Shown here: one piece after another, positions 36,062-43,941 of the stretch
How positions within the stretch are numbered: position 1 is the first letter of the stretch
How the letters are laid out: the number at the start of each line of letters is the position of its first letter
Origin: Cytobacillus suaedae
GTDB lineage: Bacteria; Bacillota; Bacilli; Bacillales; Bacillaceae_L
Direction of reading: 5' to 3'
DNA length: 64,000 nt
Assembly (NCBI GenBank): GCA_014960805.1
Contig: CP063163.1
Span: forward strand, 1,041,001-1,105,000
Translations under genes and position numbers: made by a program
The notes under the pieces: model-generated
Database searches by the model: none
Told to the model about the DNA's origin: nothing
Seen by the model: the letters and a program-made list of their open reading frames with translations, nothing else

Positions 36062-39000
36062 ATGAAGCGATGCTATCATGTCGTCGCTATTCCTATTCGG
36101 ATTGTTGTAAATAACTTTGGAGATTATAATCCGAATGGCATGATGTATGTTTTGAAAGAAAATGAAAAAAAGGTAAAGGATCTTGTTCGGAAGAATCCCT
36201 TCACAACCGTTGACCTTGTCCAACCACTGTGCATTCGTGCAAATGAAGGAGATGTTGTTGAGATATTATTTGAAAACAAACTCCCTTTTCCAGCAGGGAT
36301 GCATTTTCAGGAAGCAGATTATGATGTCTTAGATTCTGATGGAGCGAATGTCGGCTTTAATCCGAACACGCTAGCTGAATGTGGTAACAAGATTAAATAT
36401 GTGATACAAGCAAATCACGATGGAATTTACTACTTTTCAGACTTAGGTAACCCATCAAGCACTGAAGATGGTTCGAATAGCAATGGTTTGTTTGGTGCAT
36501 TATTTGTTCAACCACGAGGATCTTGGTGGACAGACCCTGTTACAGGAGGACCCATCAATAGTGGTGTATATGCGGATATTCATCATTCATTTTTACCTTC
36601 TCGTCGTGAATATGCATGGATTTTTCATGATGAAATGGAGATTAATGATATTACTGGCAATAGACCCATTAACCCTTTAACAGGTCAACCTTCTGAGTCG
36701 TTCCATGGAGTTAATTATCGATACGAACCTGAGCATAGACGAAAACAATTGATAGATGAAGGTGTGGTTTGTCCAGACTGTGATGGGGAAGAGGTACATC
36801 ACGACTCATGGGTATTTGGAGACCCAGCTACCCCAATCTTAAGAGGATATGTAGGAGACCCAGCCATAATACGCCTAGTTCATGGGGGAGTTAAAGAAAC
36901 ACACGTTTTTCACTACCATGTTCACCAATGGTTCCGTGATCCTAAGAACGTGAATTCAGAAATATTTGATTCTCAGTCTGTTAGTCCACAGTCACATTAT
37001 AATATTGAGCCATTATATGGACTTGGAAGTTTACATGGTGCAATTGGGGATGCTATTATTCACTGCCATTTATATCCGCACTTTGCCGTAGGTATGTGGG
37101 GGATGAATAGAGTATTTAACACCCTACAGGATGGAAGTCAATGCTATCCAAATGGAGAACCCATTGAAGCCCTTCAGCCTTTACCAGACCGGCCAGCACC
37201 ACCCAAGCCAACAAAAGAACGACCAGGATTTCCAAACTTTATTCCAGGTAAAGTAGGCTGTAAAGCTCCAAGGCCACCACTAGGTATCGTTGGTGGACGT
37301 GAGATGACAGAACTTGAGAAAAATGCAGCTGTCCCTAATGCCAGGCCGGGTGCTGTATTTTCAGACCCTTGTACTGATAATGCTATAGTAAAGGAGTATA
37401 ATATTTCAGTTATTGAATTACCAGTTATCTATAATCGTCAAGGGTGGCACGATCCCAAAGGAAGGATTTATGTTTTTGATGAAGACATAGATGATGTACG
37501 TGCAGGAAGGAGAAAACCTGAACCATTGATTTTTCATGCACAGGCAGGAACGTGTATGCGAATTAATTTTACTAACAGATTGCCTCATATTCTTGATGGG
37601 GACGCTTTCCAATTAGTAACTCGCACCTATGAGATTGGAATGCATATTCATTTTGTGAAATTTGACGTTTTAGTAAATGATGGTGCAAATGTAGGGTGGA
37701 ACTATGATTCTAGTGTTCTACCAGGTGAAACTATGCGTTATGAATATTTTGCGGATGTTGAATTAAAAGCTTGGTTTTTCCATGATCATTTGTTTGCAAC
37801 CGTTCATCAGCAACATGGTGTTTTTGCTTCCGGGGTAATTCATCCGAGATTCACCAAATTTTTAGATTCTTCTACCGGTGAAGAGGTTAGACGTGGAGAA
37901 CAAATTACTGCAGTTAACCCACTTATTCCAGACTATCGTGACTTAGCATTAATGGTACATGACTTTGCACTACTATTTGACAAAGATGGTAAACCATTAA
38001 ATCCACCTGAATACCCAGGATCTCAGGATGACCCAGGTTTATTTGGGGTCAATTATCGAAACGAGCCACTACAATTTAGACTCGGTAAGGACTGTGATCC
38101 AGCTTACTCCTTTAGTTCATTTGTTCATGGAGATCCAGTCACACCTATTTTAAAAGCATATGCGGGAGACTCCATTCGAATCAGACTATTACAAGGAGCT
38201 CAAGAGGAATCTCACAGTTTTAATCTTCACGGATTAAAGTGGCCAACTGAAAGAAGAGACTTAGATACAACAATGGAGGATCAGCAGCATATTGGAATCT
38301 CAGAGTCCTTCACGTTTGAAACTTTTATTCCTCGAGGAGGAGACTATTTATGGACGTTTGAAACGGAAGAGGATTTATGGAATGGGACTTGGGGACTCGT
38401 CAGGGCATACGATGAGGAAGTACCAGACTTAATACCTTTATCTGACAGGCCACTTCCTCCCAAACGTTCAGCACCTTTACCAGAATGCACAGGGTTACCA
38501 CCTGCAAAAGCTAAAAATGTATGTTCAGTTGGCCCACCAAATAGTCCGGTAAAGAGATTTGATGTCGTTGCTTTTCAGACCCCAATTATTTATAACTCAT
38601 ATGGTGATCATGATCCAAATGGGATTGTATTTGCACTAAGAGAAAATGTAGAAGATATTCTTTGTGGGAAAAAGAACCCAGAACCACTGGTGCTAAGGGC
38701 TAACGCTGGAGACGTTGTAGAAGTTACCCTAGAGAGTAGATTGAAATTTGAGTTGTTTCCATTTAAAGACGGGATATATCCTTATCCACGGGTAAAAGAA
38801 CAAGCTTTCTACCCTCCATCATTACGAATTTCATTACATCCTCAACTCCTACAATACGATGTAAAAACATCAGCAGGAGAAACTGTCGGATATAATGCAG
38901 ACCAAACCGTAGGACCTGGTGAAAAGATAACGTACAGTTGGTTTGTAGAAGATGCACACGGAGCCATCGGTATGTGGGATATGGCTGATATCCGTAATCA

Positions 39001-39703
39001 CCGATCTCAAGGTGCGTTTGGAGCCTTTGTTGCAGAACCTAGGGGCACTAGCTATTTGGATCCTTTTTCGTTACAGCCTGTTAAAACGGGTGCTAATGTA
39101 GTTTTACGTAATCCATTTTTACCAGACAAGCGAGAATTTGTCATGATTATGCATGATGGATTGCGATTACTAGACAAACTTGATCAACTTATTATCGACC
39201 CATTTGATGGAGTGTTGCTCGGTAGTGGAGAAGTAGATGAAGAAGTTGATACGTACGATGAAGGCTCACGTGGCTTTAACTATCGTACAGAACGTTTAAT
39301 TAATCGATATAGAGAGCATCCAGAGTTAGAGGATTTATTTAGCTCTAAAGTGTTTGGTGACCCAGCTACTCCAGTGTTTGAAGCATATGCGGGTGATCCT
39401 GTTTCAATTAGGCTTGTGACACCTGCCGAACGAAGGAGAACCCATACCTTCCATCTTCATGGTCATAGATGGCACTTTGAACCTAGAGATTTAAATTCAC
39501 GGATAGAATCCTTTGTAGGATTTAATGTCATAGGAAGAAAAGCGAATTTATGGTTGATAGGGGGAGCAGGTAGTGTATACAACTTCCCTGGTGACTATAT
39601 GTACCGTTCGGGAAATATCATGTGGGATATTGAATTAGGTATGTGGGGAATCATGCGTGTTCATGGAGAGCTTCAAGATCATCTCCATCCATTAAGAGAC
39701 TAA
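36062..39703 (+). CDS. mnxG: Spore multicopper oxidase MnxG (Mn(II) oxidase)
   Basis: A 1213-residue ceruloplasmin-like oxidase that oxidises Mn(II) to Mn(IV) oxide on the spore surface. Length and domain layout match MnxG of Bacillus SG-1/PL-12. Copper-ligand clusters are HYHVHQWF (residue 284 on), HCHLYPHFAVGMWGM (334 on), MHIHFVKFDV (527 on), FHDHLFATVHQQHG (about 573), HSFNLHGLKWP (about 719) and THTFHLHGHRWHFEPRD (H1128-H1138). The HCHxxxHxxxGM motif with the type 1 Cys is in the N-terminal third, not the C-terminal domain, whose last segment MWDIELGMWGIMRV lacks those His/Cys ligands. No signal peptide is seen, as expected for a mother-cell coat protein. Confidence 0.94.
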   Translation: MKRCYHVVAIPIRIVVNNFGDYNPNGMMYVLKENEKKVKDLVRKNPFTTVDLVQPLCIRANEGDVVEILFENKLPFPAGMHFQEADYDVLDSDGANVGFNPNTLAECGNKIKYVIQANHDGIYYFSDLGNPSSTEDGSNSNGLFGALFVQPRGSWWTDPVTGGPINSGVYADIHHSFLPSRREYAWIFHDEMEINDITGNRPINPLTGQPSESFHGVNYRYEPEHRRKQLIDEGVVCPDCDGEEVHHDSWVFGDPATPILRGYVGDPAIIRLVHGGVKETHVFHYHVHQWFRDPKNVNSEIFDSQSVSPQSHYNIEPLYGLGSLHGAIGDAIIHCHLYPHFAVGMWGMNRVFNTLQDGSQCYPNGEPIEALQPLPDRPAPPKPTKERPGFPNFIPGKVGCKAPRPPLGIVGGREMTELEKNAAVPNARPGAVFSDPCTDNAIVKEYNISVIELPVIYNRQGWHDPKGRIYVFDEDIDDVRAGRRKPEPLIFHAQAGTCMRINFTNRLPHILDGDAFQLVTRTYEIGMHIHFVKFDVLVNDGANVGWNYDSSVLPGETMRYEYFADVELKAWFFHDHLFATVHQQHGVFASGVIHPRFTKFLDSSTGEEVRRGEQITAVNPLIPDYRDLALMVHDFALLFDKDGKPLNPPEYPGSQDDPGLFGVNYRNEPLQFRLGKDCDPAYSFSSFVHGDPVTPILKAYAGDSIRIRLLQGAQEESHSFNLHGLKWPTERRDLDTTMEDQQHIGISESFTFETFIPRGGDYLWTFETEEDLWNGTWGLVRAYDEEVPDLIPLSDRPLPPKRSAPLPECTGLPPAKAKNVCSVGPPNSPVKRFDVVAFQTPIIYNSYGDHDPNGIVFALRENVEDILCGKKNPEPLVLRANAGDVVEVTLESRLKFELFPFKDGIYPYPRVKEQAFYPPSLRISLHPQLLQYDVKTSAGETVGYNADQTVGPGEKITYSWFVEDAHGAIGMWDMADIRNHRSQGAFGAFVAEPRGTSYLDPFSLQPVKTGANVVLRNPFLPDKREFVMIMHDGLRLLDKLDQLIIDPFDGVLLGSGEVDEEVDTYDEGSRGFNYRTERLINRYREHPELEDLFSSKVFGDPATPVFEAYAGDPVSIRLVTPAERRRTHTFHLHGHRWHFEPRDLNSRIESFVGFNVIGRKANLWLIGGAGSVYNFPGDYMYRSGNIMWDIELGMWGIMRVHGELQDHLHPLRD

Positions 39704-39709
39704 AAGATT

Positions 39710-39738
39710 AAGAGGGAGCCATCTTAGGGTTCCCTCTT
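39710..39738 (+). terminator. Hairpin between mnxG and the downstream gene
   Basis: A perfect AAGAGGGA / TCCCTCTT stem with further GCC/GGT pairing follows the mnxG stop by 7 bases. The tail is TACAAAAAA rather than a T-run, so it may act as an mRNA 3' stabiliser or partial terminator. Confidence 0.45.
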
Positions 39739-39760
39739 TACAAAAAAGGTGGTGAAAAAC

Positions 39761-40528
39761 ATGGATAATGAAAATAGATGTGAAGGGTTTAATTGTCCAG
39801 AATTTGTCCCGGCGGATGCACCTGATGATTTCTGTATACCAGAGGAATGCTGTCCACCGCGAATCCAACAGCCTAAATTTCCCTCCCCAAACAGTTGTTT
39901 ACCTGAGGAAAGATTAGAGGAACTCGAAGCAAAAATTAGACAAGCGAACCAAGTACTTTTAGATTTAGGTTTATCAGAAGAACGTACCCCGGATGAAATC
40001 TATCAAAGAGCATTTGATGGGCTCATAGGCCAAAAGGTGCTAGTGGAAATTAATTGCCCAGTTAGTGAGGAAGTTCAAAGAAATATAATCAAATGTGGGA
40101 TAGTTACACTTGTTGGTTTCGATTTTGTTGTTTTAAGGAACAAGAATGAAAAAGAAATCATTATTCCCTTTGGGGTAATTAATAAGATTAAGTTAAAGGG
40201 ACGATTTGCAGAACCAAATGAGGAAAACAGTTTAAATGAGATTGATCCTTGTTTTAGAAGAAGACTTACCTTTAGATTTGGTGAAACGGTTAGTTCGTCA
40301 CCAGAGCTTATCCAACTCTTTTTTAGACTTAGATTAAAAATCTATCTAATGCTCTTAGTTAACAAGAGACTAATGGTTCGAATAGAAGGAAAGAAAATAA
40401 GAGGTACCCTATTTGACGTTCATAGAGAAACCTTAACCCTAAAGAAAAAGATAAAGGTAAAGAAAAAGAAAAAGAATAAAAAGATGGAAATTCCACAAAA
40501 CAACATTTGTTATTTATCAGTTAAGTAG
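39761..40528 (+). CDS. Cys-rich, Sm-like coat-type protein downstream of mnxG
   Basis: A 255-residue protein. The N-terminus is Cys/Pro-rich (CEGFNCPEF, CIPEECCPP, NSCLPEE). Then come a helical segment (RLEELEAKIRQANQVLL) and two Sm-like barrels. Barrel one is about 90-150 (GQKVLVEINC ... CGIVTLVGFDFVVLRNKNEKEIIIPFGVINKI) and barrel two about 205-255 (KRLMVRIEGKKIRGTLFDVHRETL ... IPQNNICYLSV). The second is interrupted by a run of lysines (KIKVKKKKKNKK). ATG at 39761 follows AAAGGTGGTG. It looks cotranscribed with mnxG and may belong to the same surface complex; I know no described name. Confidence 0.72.
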   Translation: MDNENRCEGFNCPEFVPADAPDDFCIPEECCPPRIQQPKFPSPNSCLPEERLEELEAKIRQANQVLLDLGLSEERTPDEIYQRAFDGLIGQKVLVEINCPVSEEVQRNIIKCGIVTLVGFDFVVLRNKNEKEIIIPFGVINKIKLKGRFAEPNEENSLNEIDPCFRRRLTFRFGETVSSSPELIQLFFRLRLKIYLMLLVNKRLMVRIEGKKIRGTLFDVHRETLTLKKKIKVKKKKKNKKMEIPQNNICYLSVK

Positions 40529-40529
40529 C

Positions 40530-40570
40530 AAAAGAGTAGGCTAACAATTAAAGGTTAGCCTACTCTTTTA
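40530..40570. terminator. Terminator after the mnx unit, bidirectional form
   Basis: AAAGAGTAGGCTAAC / GTTAGCCTACTCTTT stem with A and T flanks. Confidence 0.87.
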
Positions 40571-40613
40571 TAGTTATAAGAATGATAGAACATTTCTGTT
40601 AGAGAAATCATAA

Positions 40614-40637
40614 AAAGCCACGAATTCTCGCGGCTTT
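40614..40637 (-). terminator. Terminator of His-rich coat-type gene
   Basis: In the minus sense AAAGCCGCGAG / CGTGGCTTT with an AATT loop is followed by T5. Confidence 0.72.
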
Positions 40638-40641
40638 AACA

Positions 40642-41169
40642 TTAGTGACAGCAATCACATTTTATATCTTCTTTGCAGTCATCTTTAAGCTCCATATACT
40701 TGATGGCATCCATTCGAAAGATCAATACTTTTGGACATTTTACCTTTTTCTTTATTTTCTTTTTCTTTTCCACTTGTGGTTTTTCTTCTTTGTCATCTTT
40801 TTTATCATCTAACACTTCAACCTCAACAAAGTCTGAACCAACGAAGCATACTTTTGCGATGATTTTATCGTCACCTTCTAATTCAAATTTCACTTTACAA
40901 CCAATAAGCTGCCTTAGTCGGAAATTTAAATTCCCTTGTAATCCGCCTAATCGTAAACGAAAATCATCATCGCAGAGAAATCTATCGCAAATAAAGTCTC
41001 GATGATGGAAGTCATGGCAACCATGGTGATCAAAGTTATCGTGTCCGTGATGATGTCCATGATGGTGGTCATGACCGTGATGATGTCCATGGCCATTATG
41101 ATGGTCTAATCTATGATCAAAATGATCTCGTCTTAATTTACCGCATGTTGAACAATGCATATGACTCAA
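40642..41169 (-). CDS. His-rich metal-binding coat-type protein with Sm-like domain
   Basis: A 175-residue protein. The first 60 residues are dominated by His/Asp/Gly (HHNGHGHHHGHDHHHGHHHG) after an MHCSTCGK Cys pair, a clear metal-binding tail. The rest, from about residue 85, reads LIGCKVKFELEGDDKIIAKVCFVGSDFVEVEVLDD, then a Lys-rich insertion and VLIFRMDAIKYMEL, the same Sm-like barrel with lysine insert as in the gene at 39761. It ends CDCCH. Start is TTG at 41169 with AGGAGGAATAGAAA upstream. It is probably cotranscribed with the His-rich gene 41 bases upstream. Confidence 0.75.
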   Translation of the reverse strand: MSHMHCSTCGKLRRDHFDHRLDHHNGHGHHHGHDHHHGHHHGHDNFDHHGCHDFHHRDFICDRFLCDDDFRLRLGGLQGNLNFRLRQLIGCKVKFELEGDDKIIAKVCFVGSDFVEVEVLDDKKDDKEEKPQVEKKKKIKKKVKCPKVLIFRMDAIKYMELKDDCKEDIKCDCCH

Positions 41170-41210
41170 TTTCTATTCCTCCTTTGATTTTTAAGAATCT
41201 AAAAAATTTG

Positions 41211-41630
41211 TTACATAATAATCACAATGTTTTTCTTATCGTCATCATCTTTACGCAATCGAATCGTTTCACCAATAGAATGGTTTCTTTCGTGTAAATG
41301 ACTGTGATGGTGATGGGGTAAGTTCATATCTCCATGTCTATTGTGACGAAGTGGTGTCATTCTAGTAGAAGACCTAGTAGAAAAGTTTCTGCTTCTACCA
41401 TTAAAATGAAATCTATCATTCACTCTTCTGGAGTGATTTCTAGAAAAATGATCTACTCTATTACAGTTACATGTATCGTGAAGAGTCGATCTGTGATGAC
41501 GTAAAGAATTACAACTACAGAAATCATGATGTTGAGCCTGGTGCCTTATCTGACAACTACCTAGTGTATGGTGTGAATGGCCACCACTCTGACAATTGCA
41601 TGTACGCCTATTGAAATGGTGATCTGACAT
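41211..41630 (-). CDS. His/Arg/Asn-rich coat-type protein
   Basis: A 139-residue low-complexity protein with about 30 histidines, many arginines, and Cys pairs CNCQ, CSCN and CNCN. No folded domain is recognised; the end is a short charged IRLRKDDDDKKNIVIIM. AGGAGGAATAGC precedes the ATG at 41630, and a perfect sigma-K -10 (CATAGACTA) lies about 29 bases further up. The composition suggests a late coat protein able to bind divalent metals or an acidic partner. No function is known to me. Confidence 0.7.
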   Translation of the reverse strand: MSDHHFNRRTCNCQSGGHSHHTLGSCQIRHQAQHHDFCSCNSLRHHRSTLHDTCNCNRVDHFSRNHSRRVNDRFHFNGRSRNFSTRSSTRMTPLRHNRHGDMNLPHHHHSHLHERNHSIGETIRLRKDDDDKKNIVIIM

Positions 41631-41658
41631 GCTATTCCTCCTATCTATAAGCTACTAT

Positions 41659-41667
41659 TAGTCTATG
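41659..41667 (-). promoter_or_regulatory. Sigma-K -10 box of His-rich operon
   Basis: CATAGACTA on the minus strand matches CATANNNTA exactly. The -35 is poor. Confidence 0.55.
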
Positions 41668-41706
41668 AATTATCATTTAAAGTGAAATGGACAAACGCCT
41701 GATAAA

Positions 41707-41746
41707 GATAGCGAACAAGTCTATTTTCATGTTCGCTATTTTTTTA
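41707..41746. terminator. Hairpin between His-rich genes
   Basis: ATAGCGAACA pairs with TGTTCGCTAT across a 15-base loop. The T-run is strong only in the plus sense; in the minus sense it follows the gene at 41748 and is weaker. Confidence 0.5.
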
Positions 41747-41747
41747 T

Positions 41748-41963
41748 CTAACAATGATGGAATCCACGGTTAAAATCATGGTGGAAAAAGTCATGGCAAC
41801 CACATCTATGGCGTAAATTGCAAACGGGCCTACAGTTAAATCTATTACATAAAGAGTGGCAACGACGGAACTTTGGACAATGGGAATCATGGTCATGACA
41901 TTTACAAACAACTTTGATTACCTTTTCAACCTTTTTCTTCTTCTTCTTTTTCAGTTTCCCCAT
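41748..41963 (-). CDS. Small Cys/His/Lys-rich coat-type protein
   Basis: A 71-residue protein. An N-terminal run of lysines (KLKKKKKKKVEKVIKVV) is followed by a Cys/His-rich half with CKCHDHDSHCPKF, CHSLCNRFNCRPVCNLRHRCGCHDFFHHDF and a final HHC. Eight cysteines and nine histidines suggest tight metal binding. AGGAGGTGATTC precedes the ATG. A full sigma-K promoter lies upstream. No family is recognised. Confidence 0.7.
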   Translation of the reverse strand: MGKLKKKKKKKVEKVIKVVCKCHDHDSHCPKFRRCHSLCNRFNCRPVCNLRHRCGCHDFFHHDFNRGFHHC

Positions 41964-41991
41964 AGAATCACCTCCTAATTAGTATTCATAT

Positions 41992-42019
41992 TAGTTTATG
42001 ATTCTGTTAAACAGGCCGT
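41992..42019 (-). promoter_or_regulatory. Sigma-K promoter of small Cys/His-rich gene
   Basis: On the minus strand ACG (42019-42017) and CATAAACTA (42000-41992) are 16 bases apart. The -10 is perfect and the -35 keeps AC. Confidence 0.65.
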
Positions 42020-42086
42020 ATGTACTACTATCTCTAACCTGATAAATTTCCGCAGATGTAATGAACGATATAAGGAAAGTGCCCAT

Positions 42087-42114
42087 ACCTAGTTATAGGT
42101 ATTTGCATAACATA
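42087..42114 (+). promoter_or_regulatory. Sigma-K promoter of Asp-Val repeat gene
   Basis: ACC (42087-42089), a 16-base spacer and the perfect -10 CATAACATA (42106-42114) match sigma-K. The start codon is 33 bases downstream of the -10. Confidence 0.75.
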
Positions 42115-42146
42115 TACCGATTACTATTAGTCTAGGAGGAATTGGA

Positions 42147-42404
42147 ATGTCGAAGAAAAGAAAACCACAAGAAATTAGGGTTGATAAGCTAATCGTGAAA
42201 GCAAATGAAGTGATTGTGATTGATGAGAAAAGTCGTCGTAGACGCTATGACCCATGGCTAGGAAGAAGAATGGATGATATTGAGGATATTGATGTTGAAG
42301 TTGATGTTGATGTAGATGTTAAGGTAGATGATGATAAAGTCGATGTTGATGTCGATGTTGATGTTGACGATGATGATCGAAAAAGACCTTTTTCATGGAT
42401 TTAG
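42147..42404 (+). CDS. Small protein with acidic Val-Asp repeat
   Basis: An 85-residue protein. The basic N-terminal half (KKRKPQEIRVDKLIVKANEV) leads to RRRRYDPWLGRRMDDIED. The C-terminal half is an alternating Asp/Val tract (VDVDVDV repeated, about residues 51-75) ending in a basic KRPFSWI. Alternating D-V would form a beta strand with one acidic face, a pattern seen in mineral- or cation-binding proteins. AGGAGGAATT precedes the ATG. A terminator follows. No family is recognised. It could nucleate or bind cations on the spore surface; that is inference. Confidence 0.72.
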   Translation: MSKKRKPQEIRVDKLIVKANEVIVIDEKSRRRRYDPWLGRRMDDIEDIDVEVDVDVDVKVDDDKVDVDVDVDVDDDDRKRPFSWI

Positions 42405-42422
42405 TATAGTTATCCATACAAT

Positions 42423-42452
42423 GGGAGCAGCTAACCAGTTGCTCTCTTTTTA
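42423..42452 (+). terminator. Terminator after Val-Asp repeat gene
   Basis: GAGCAGCT / AGTTGCTC imperfect stem with an AACC loop, followed by a CTTTTT tract. Confidence 0.65.
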
Positions 42453-42502
42453 ATGAATGGTATCTTTCCCAAAACAATAATTTTCTAAAGGTGGGGAGAA
42501 GA

Positions 42503-43738
42503 ATGGATTCAATCATATTTATAGGAACAAATAAATCGGGTTCAAGTCGGGAAGGAATAAAGGCTGCAAAGAGGATGGGATATGAAACGATTCTATTTAC
42601 TGATAACCAAAAAGTTCAAGCAAAAAGATGGGAGTATCCAGACATCGATTTAATTGTATTTGTACCTTCCATGTTTAATTACGATAAAGTACGTCAGGAG
42701 ATAGACATGTTACAGAGCAGAGATAGAATCATTAAAGCAATTATTAGCTTTATTGAGCCTTATGTTTATTATGCTGCATCCCTTTCTGCTGAAATTTGTC
42801 ATTCCAATTTAAGCCTGGAAGCTATTCGTACGATGGAGGATAAATCTAGTACTAGGATCAAGTTAAAAGACCATTCCTTTTCCCCCTACTTTACTGTTAT
42901 AAGCAGTTTTAAAGAAATCGAATTACTGTCACCACATCGTTTACCATTAGTCATAAAATCACCACACTCAACAGGATCAAAGGATGTATTATTGGCTCGA
43001 ACCTTTGATGAACTGCAACTCAATGTTCATTTCTTACTTTCTAAATATCCTGCTAAAGAAATCATTCTAGAAGAGTTCTTAGATGGACCTCAATATCTTG
43101 CAGAAGTGATTGTCCAAGATGGCAATATTTCTATAGTAGGGATAGTAGAGCAAACAATTTCTGAATTTGAGCGGTTTATTGTTACGGGCTATAGCTATAA
43201 TCCAATGCAAATTGAACTATGTAATGGTATAGATGAGGCTGTTCATTCAATTGTGCGTGGGTTGGACTTGAAAAATGGCTCATGTCATATTGAAATGAGG
43301 TTAGTAAATAATCAGTGGAAGCTTATTGAGGTTAATCCACGAGTTTCTGGTGGGGCAATGAATCGAATGATTGAAGTTGCTACAGGTATAAATATTGCAG
43401 AAGAAACAATAAAACTGTATGTAGGTGAAGCTGTTACTTTGAACAAACAGTTTGATAAATGTGTTTTTACTCAACAAATCACTGTTGGGTCAAAGGGGGC
43501 TTTAATTAAAGTAACAGGCCGTTCAAGAGCTGAAGCGATCCCTGGAGTACAAGAGGTTTATATTAAACCAAAGAAAGGAATGATGCTGAGGCCTCCAGAA
43601 TCAATGGGAGATCGCTATGGTTATGTTATAGCAGCAGATACTTCTATCCACCAAGCAAAGGAGACAGCACTCCGTGCAGCAAAGGAAATTACATTTTATC
43701 TTGAACCTTCTGCATTAGATAAATTATTTGAATCTTAG
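42503..43738 (+). CDS. ATP-grasp carboxylate-amine ligase-like protein
   Basis: A 411-residue ATP-grasp enzyme. The N-terminal part (IIFIGTNKSGSSREGIKAAKRMGY) is a Rossmann-like pre-ATP-grasp domain. The grasp core includes PLVIKSPHSTGSKDV (nucleotide-binding loop, about residue 150), IILEEFLDGPQYLAEVIVQDG, and the metal site HIEMRLVNNQWKLIEVNPRVSGG (E-x-N-P-R, about residue 278). The C-terminal lobe resembles biotin-carboxylase-like and L-amino-acid ligases (BacD type). It should join a carboxylate to an amine with ATP; substrates are unknown. ATG at 42503 follows AAAGGTGGGGAG; GTG at 42491 is in frame but inside that site. Confidence 0.85.
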   Translation: MDSIIFIGTNKSGSSREGIKAAKRMGYETILFTDNQKVQAKRWEYPDIDLIVFVPSMFNYDKVRQEIDMLQSRDRIIKAIISFIEPYVYYAASLSAEICHSNLSLEAIRTMEDKSSTRIKLKDHSFSPYFTVISSFKEIELLSPHRLPLVIKSPHSTGSKDVLLARTFDELQLNVHFLLSKYPAKEIILEEFLDGPQYLAEVIVQDGNISIVGIVEQTISEFERFIVTGYSYNPMQIELCNGIDEAVHSIVRGLDLKNGSCHIEMRLVNNQWKLIEVNPRVSGGAMNRMIEVATGINIAEETIKLYVGEAVTLNKQFDKCVFTQQITVGSKGALIKVTGRSRAEAIPGVQEVYIKPKKGMMLRPPESMGDRYGYVIAADTSIHQAKETALRAAKEITFYLEPSALDKLFES

Positions 43739-43941
43739 TCCAATCATGGTGACACATTCTTCATACACTATAGGTAGTCGAATTGAATTAACCTACTATG
43801 GAAGACTCATTAGCTAGGAATGTTAGGGAGAACAGGTAGATTATGAGGTTCATTTATTAAACACGTTATACGCTAGACACCTTGTTAGGATAAACTAAAA
43901 TTATAGTTAGAAGGTTTTAATATGGTAAGGGGTAATTTTTT
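43739..43941. other. Intergenic region with a CATACACTA box
   Basis: About 200 bases without a gene. CATACACTA at 43762-43770 fits the sigma-K -10 and also partly the sigma-E -10, but it lies 170 bases before the next start and lacks a good -35. AAGGGGTAA precedes the next ATG. Confidence 0.4.

Noticed and set aside
40673-41005. Plus-strand frame of 110 codons within the His-rich region
   Set aside because: It is the reverse of the His/Lys-rich gene at 40642, whose reading frame has a good ribosome site and terminator; the plus frame is an artefact of repetitive codons.
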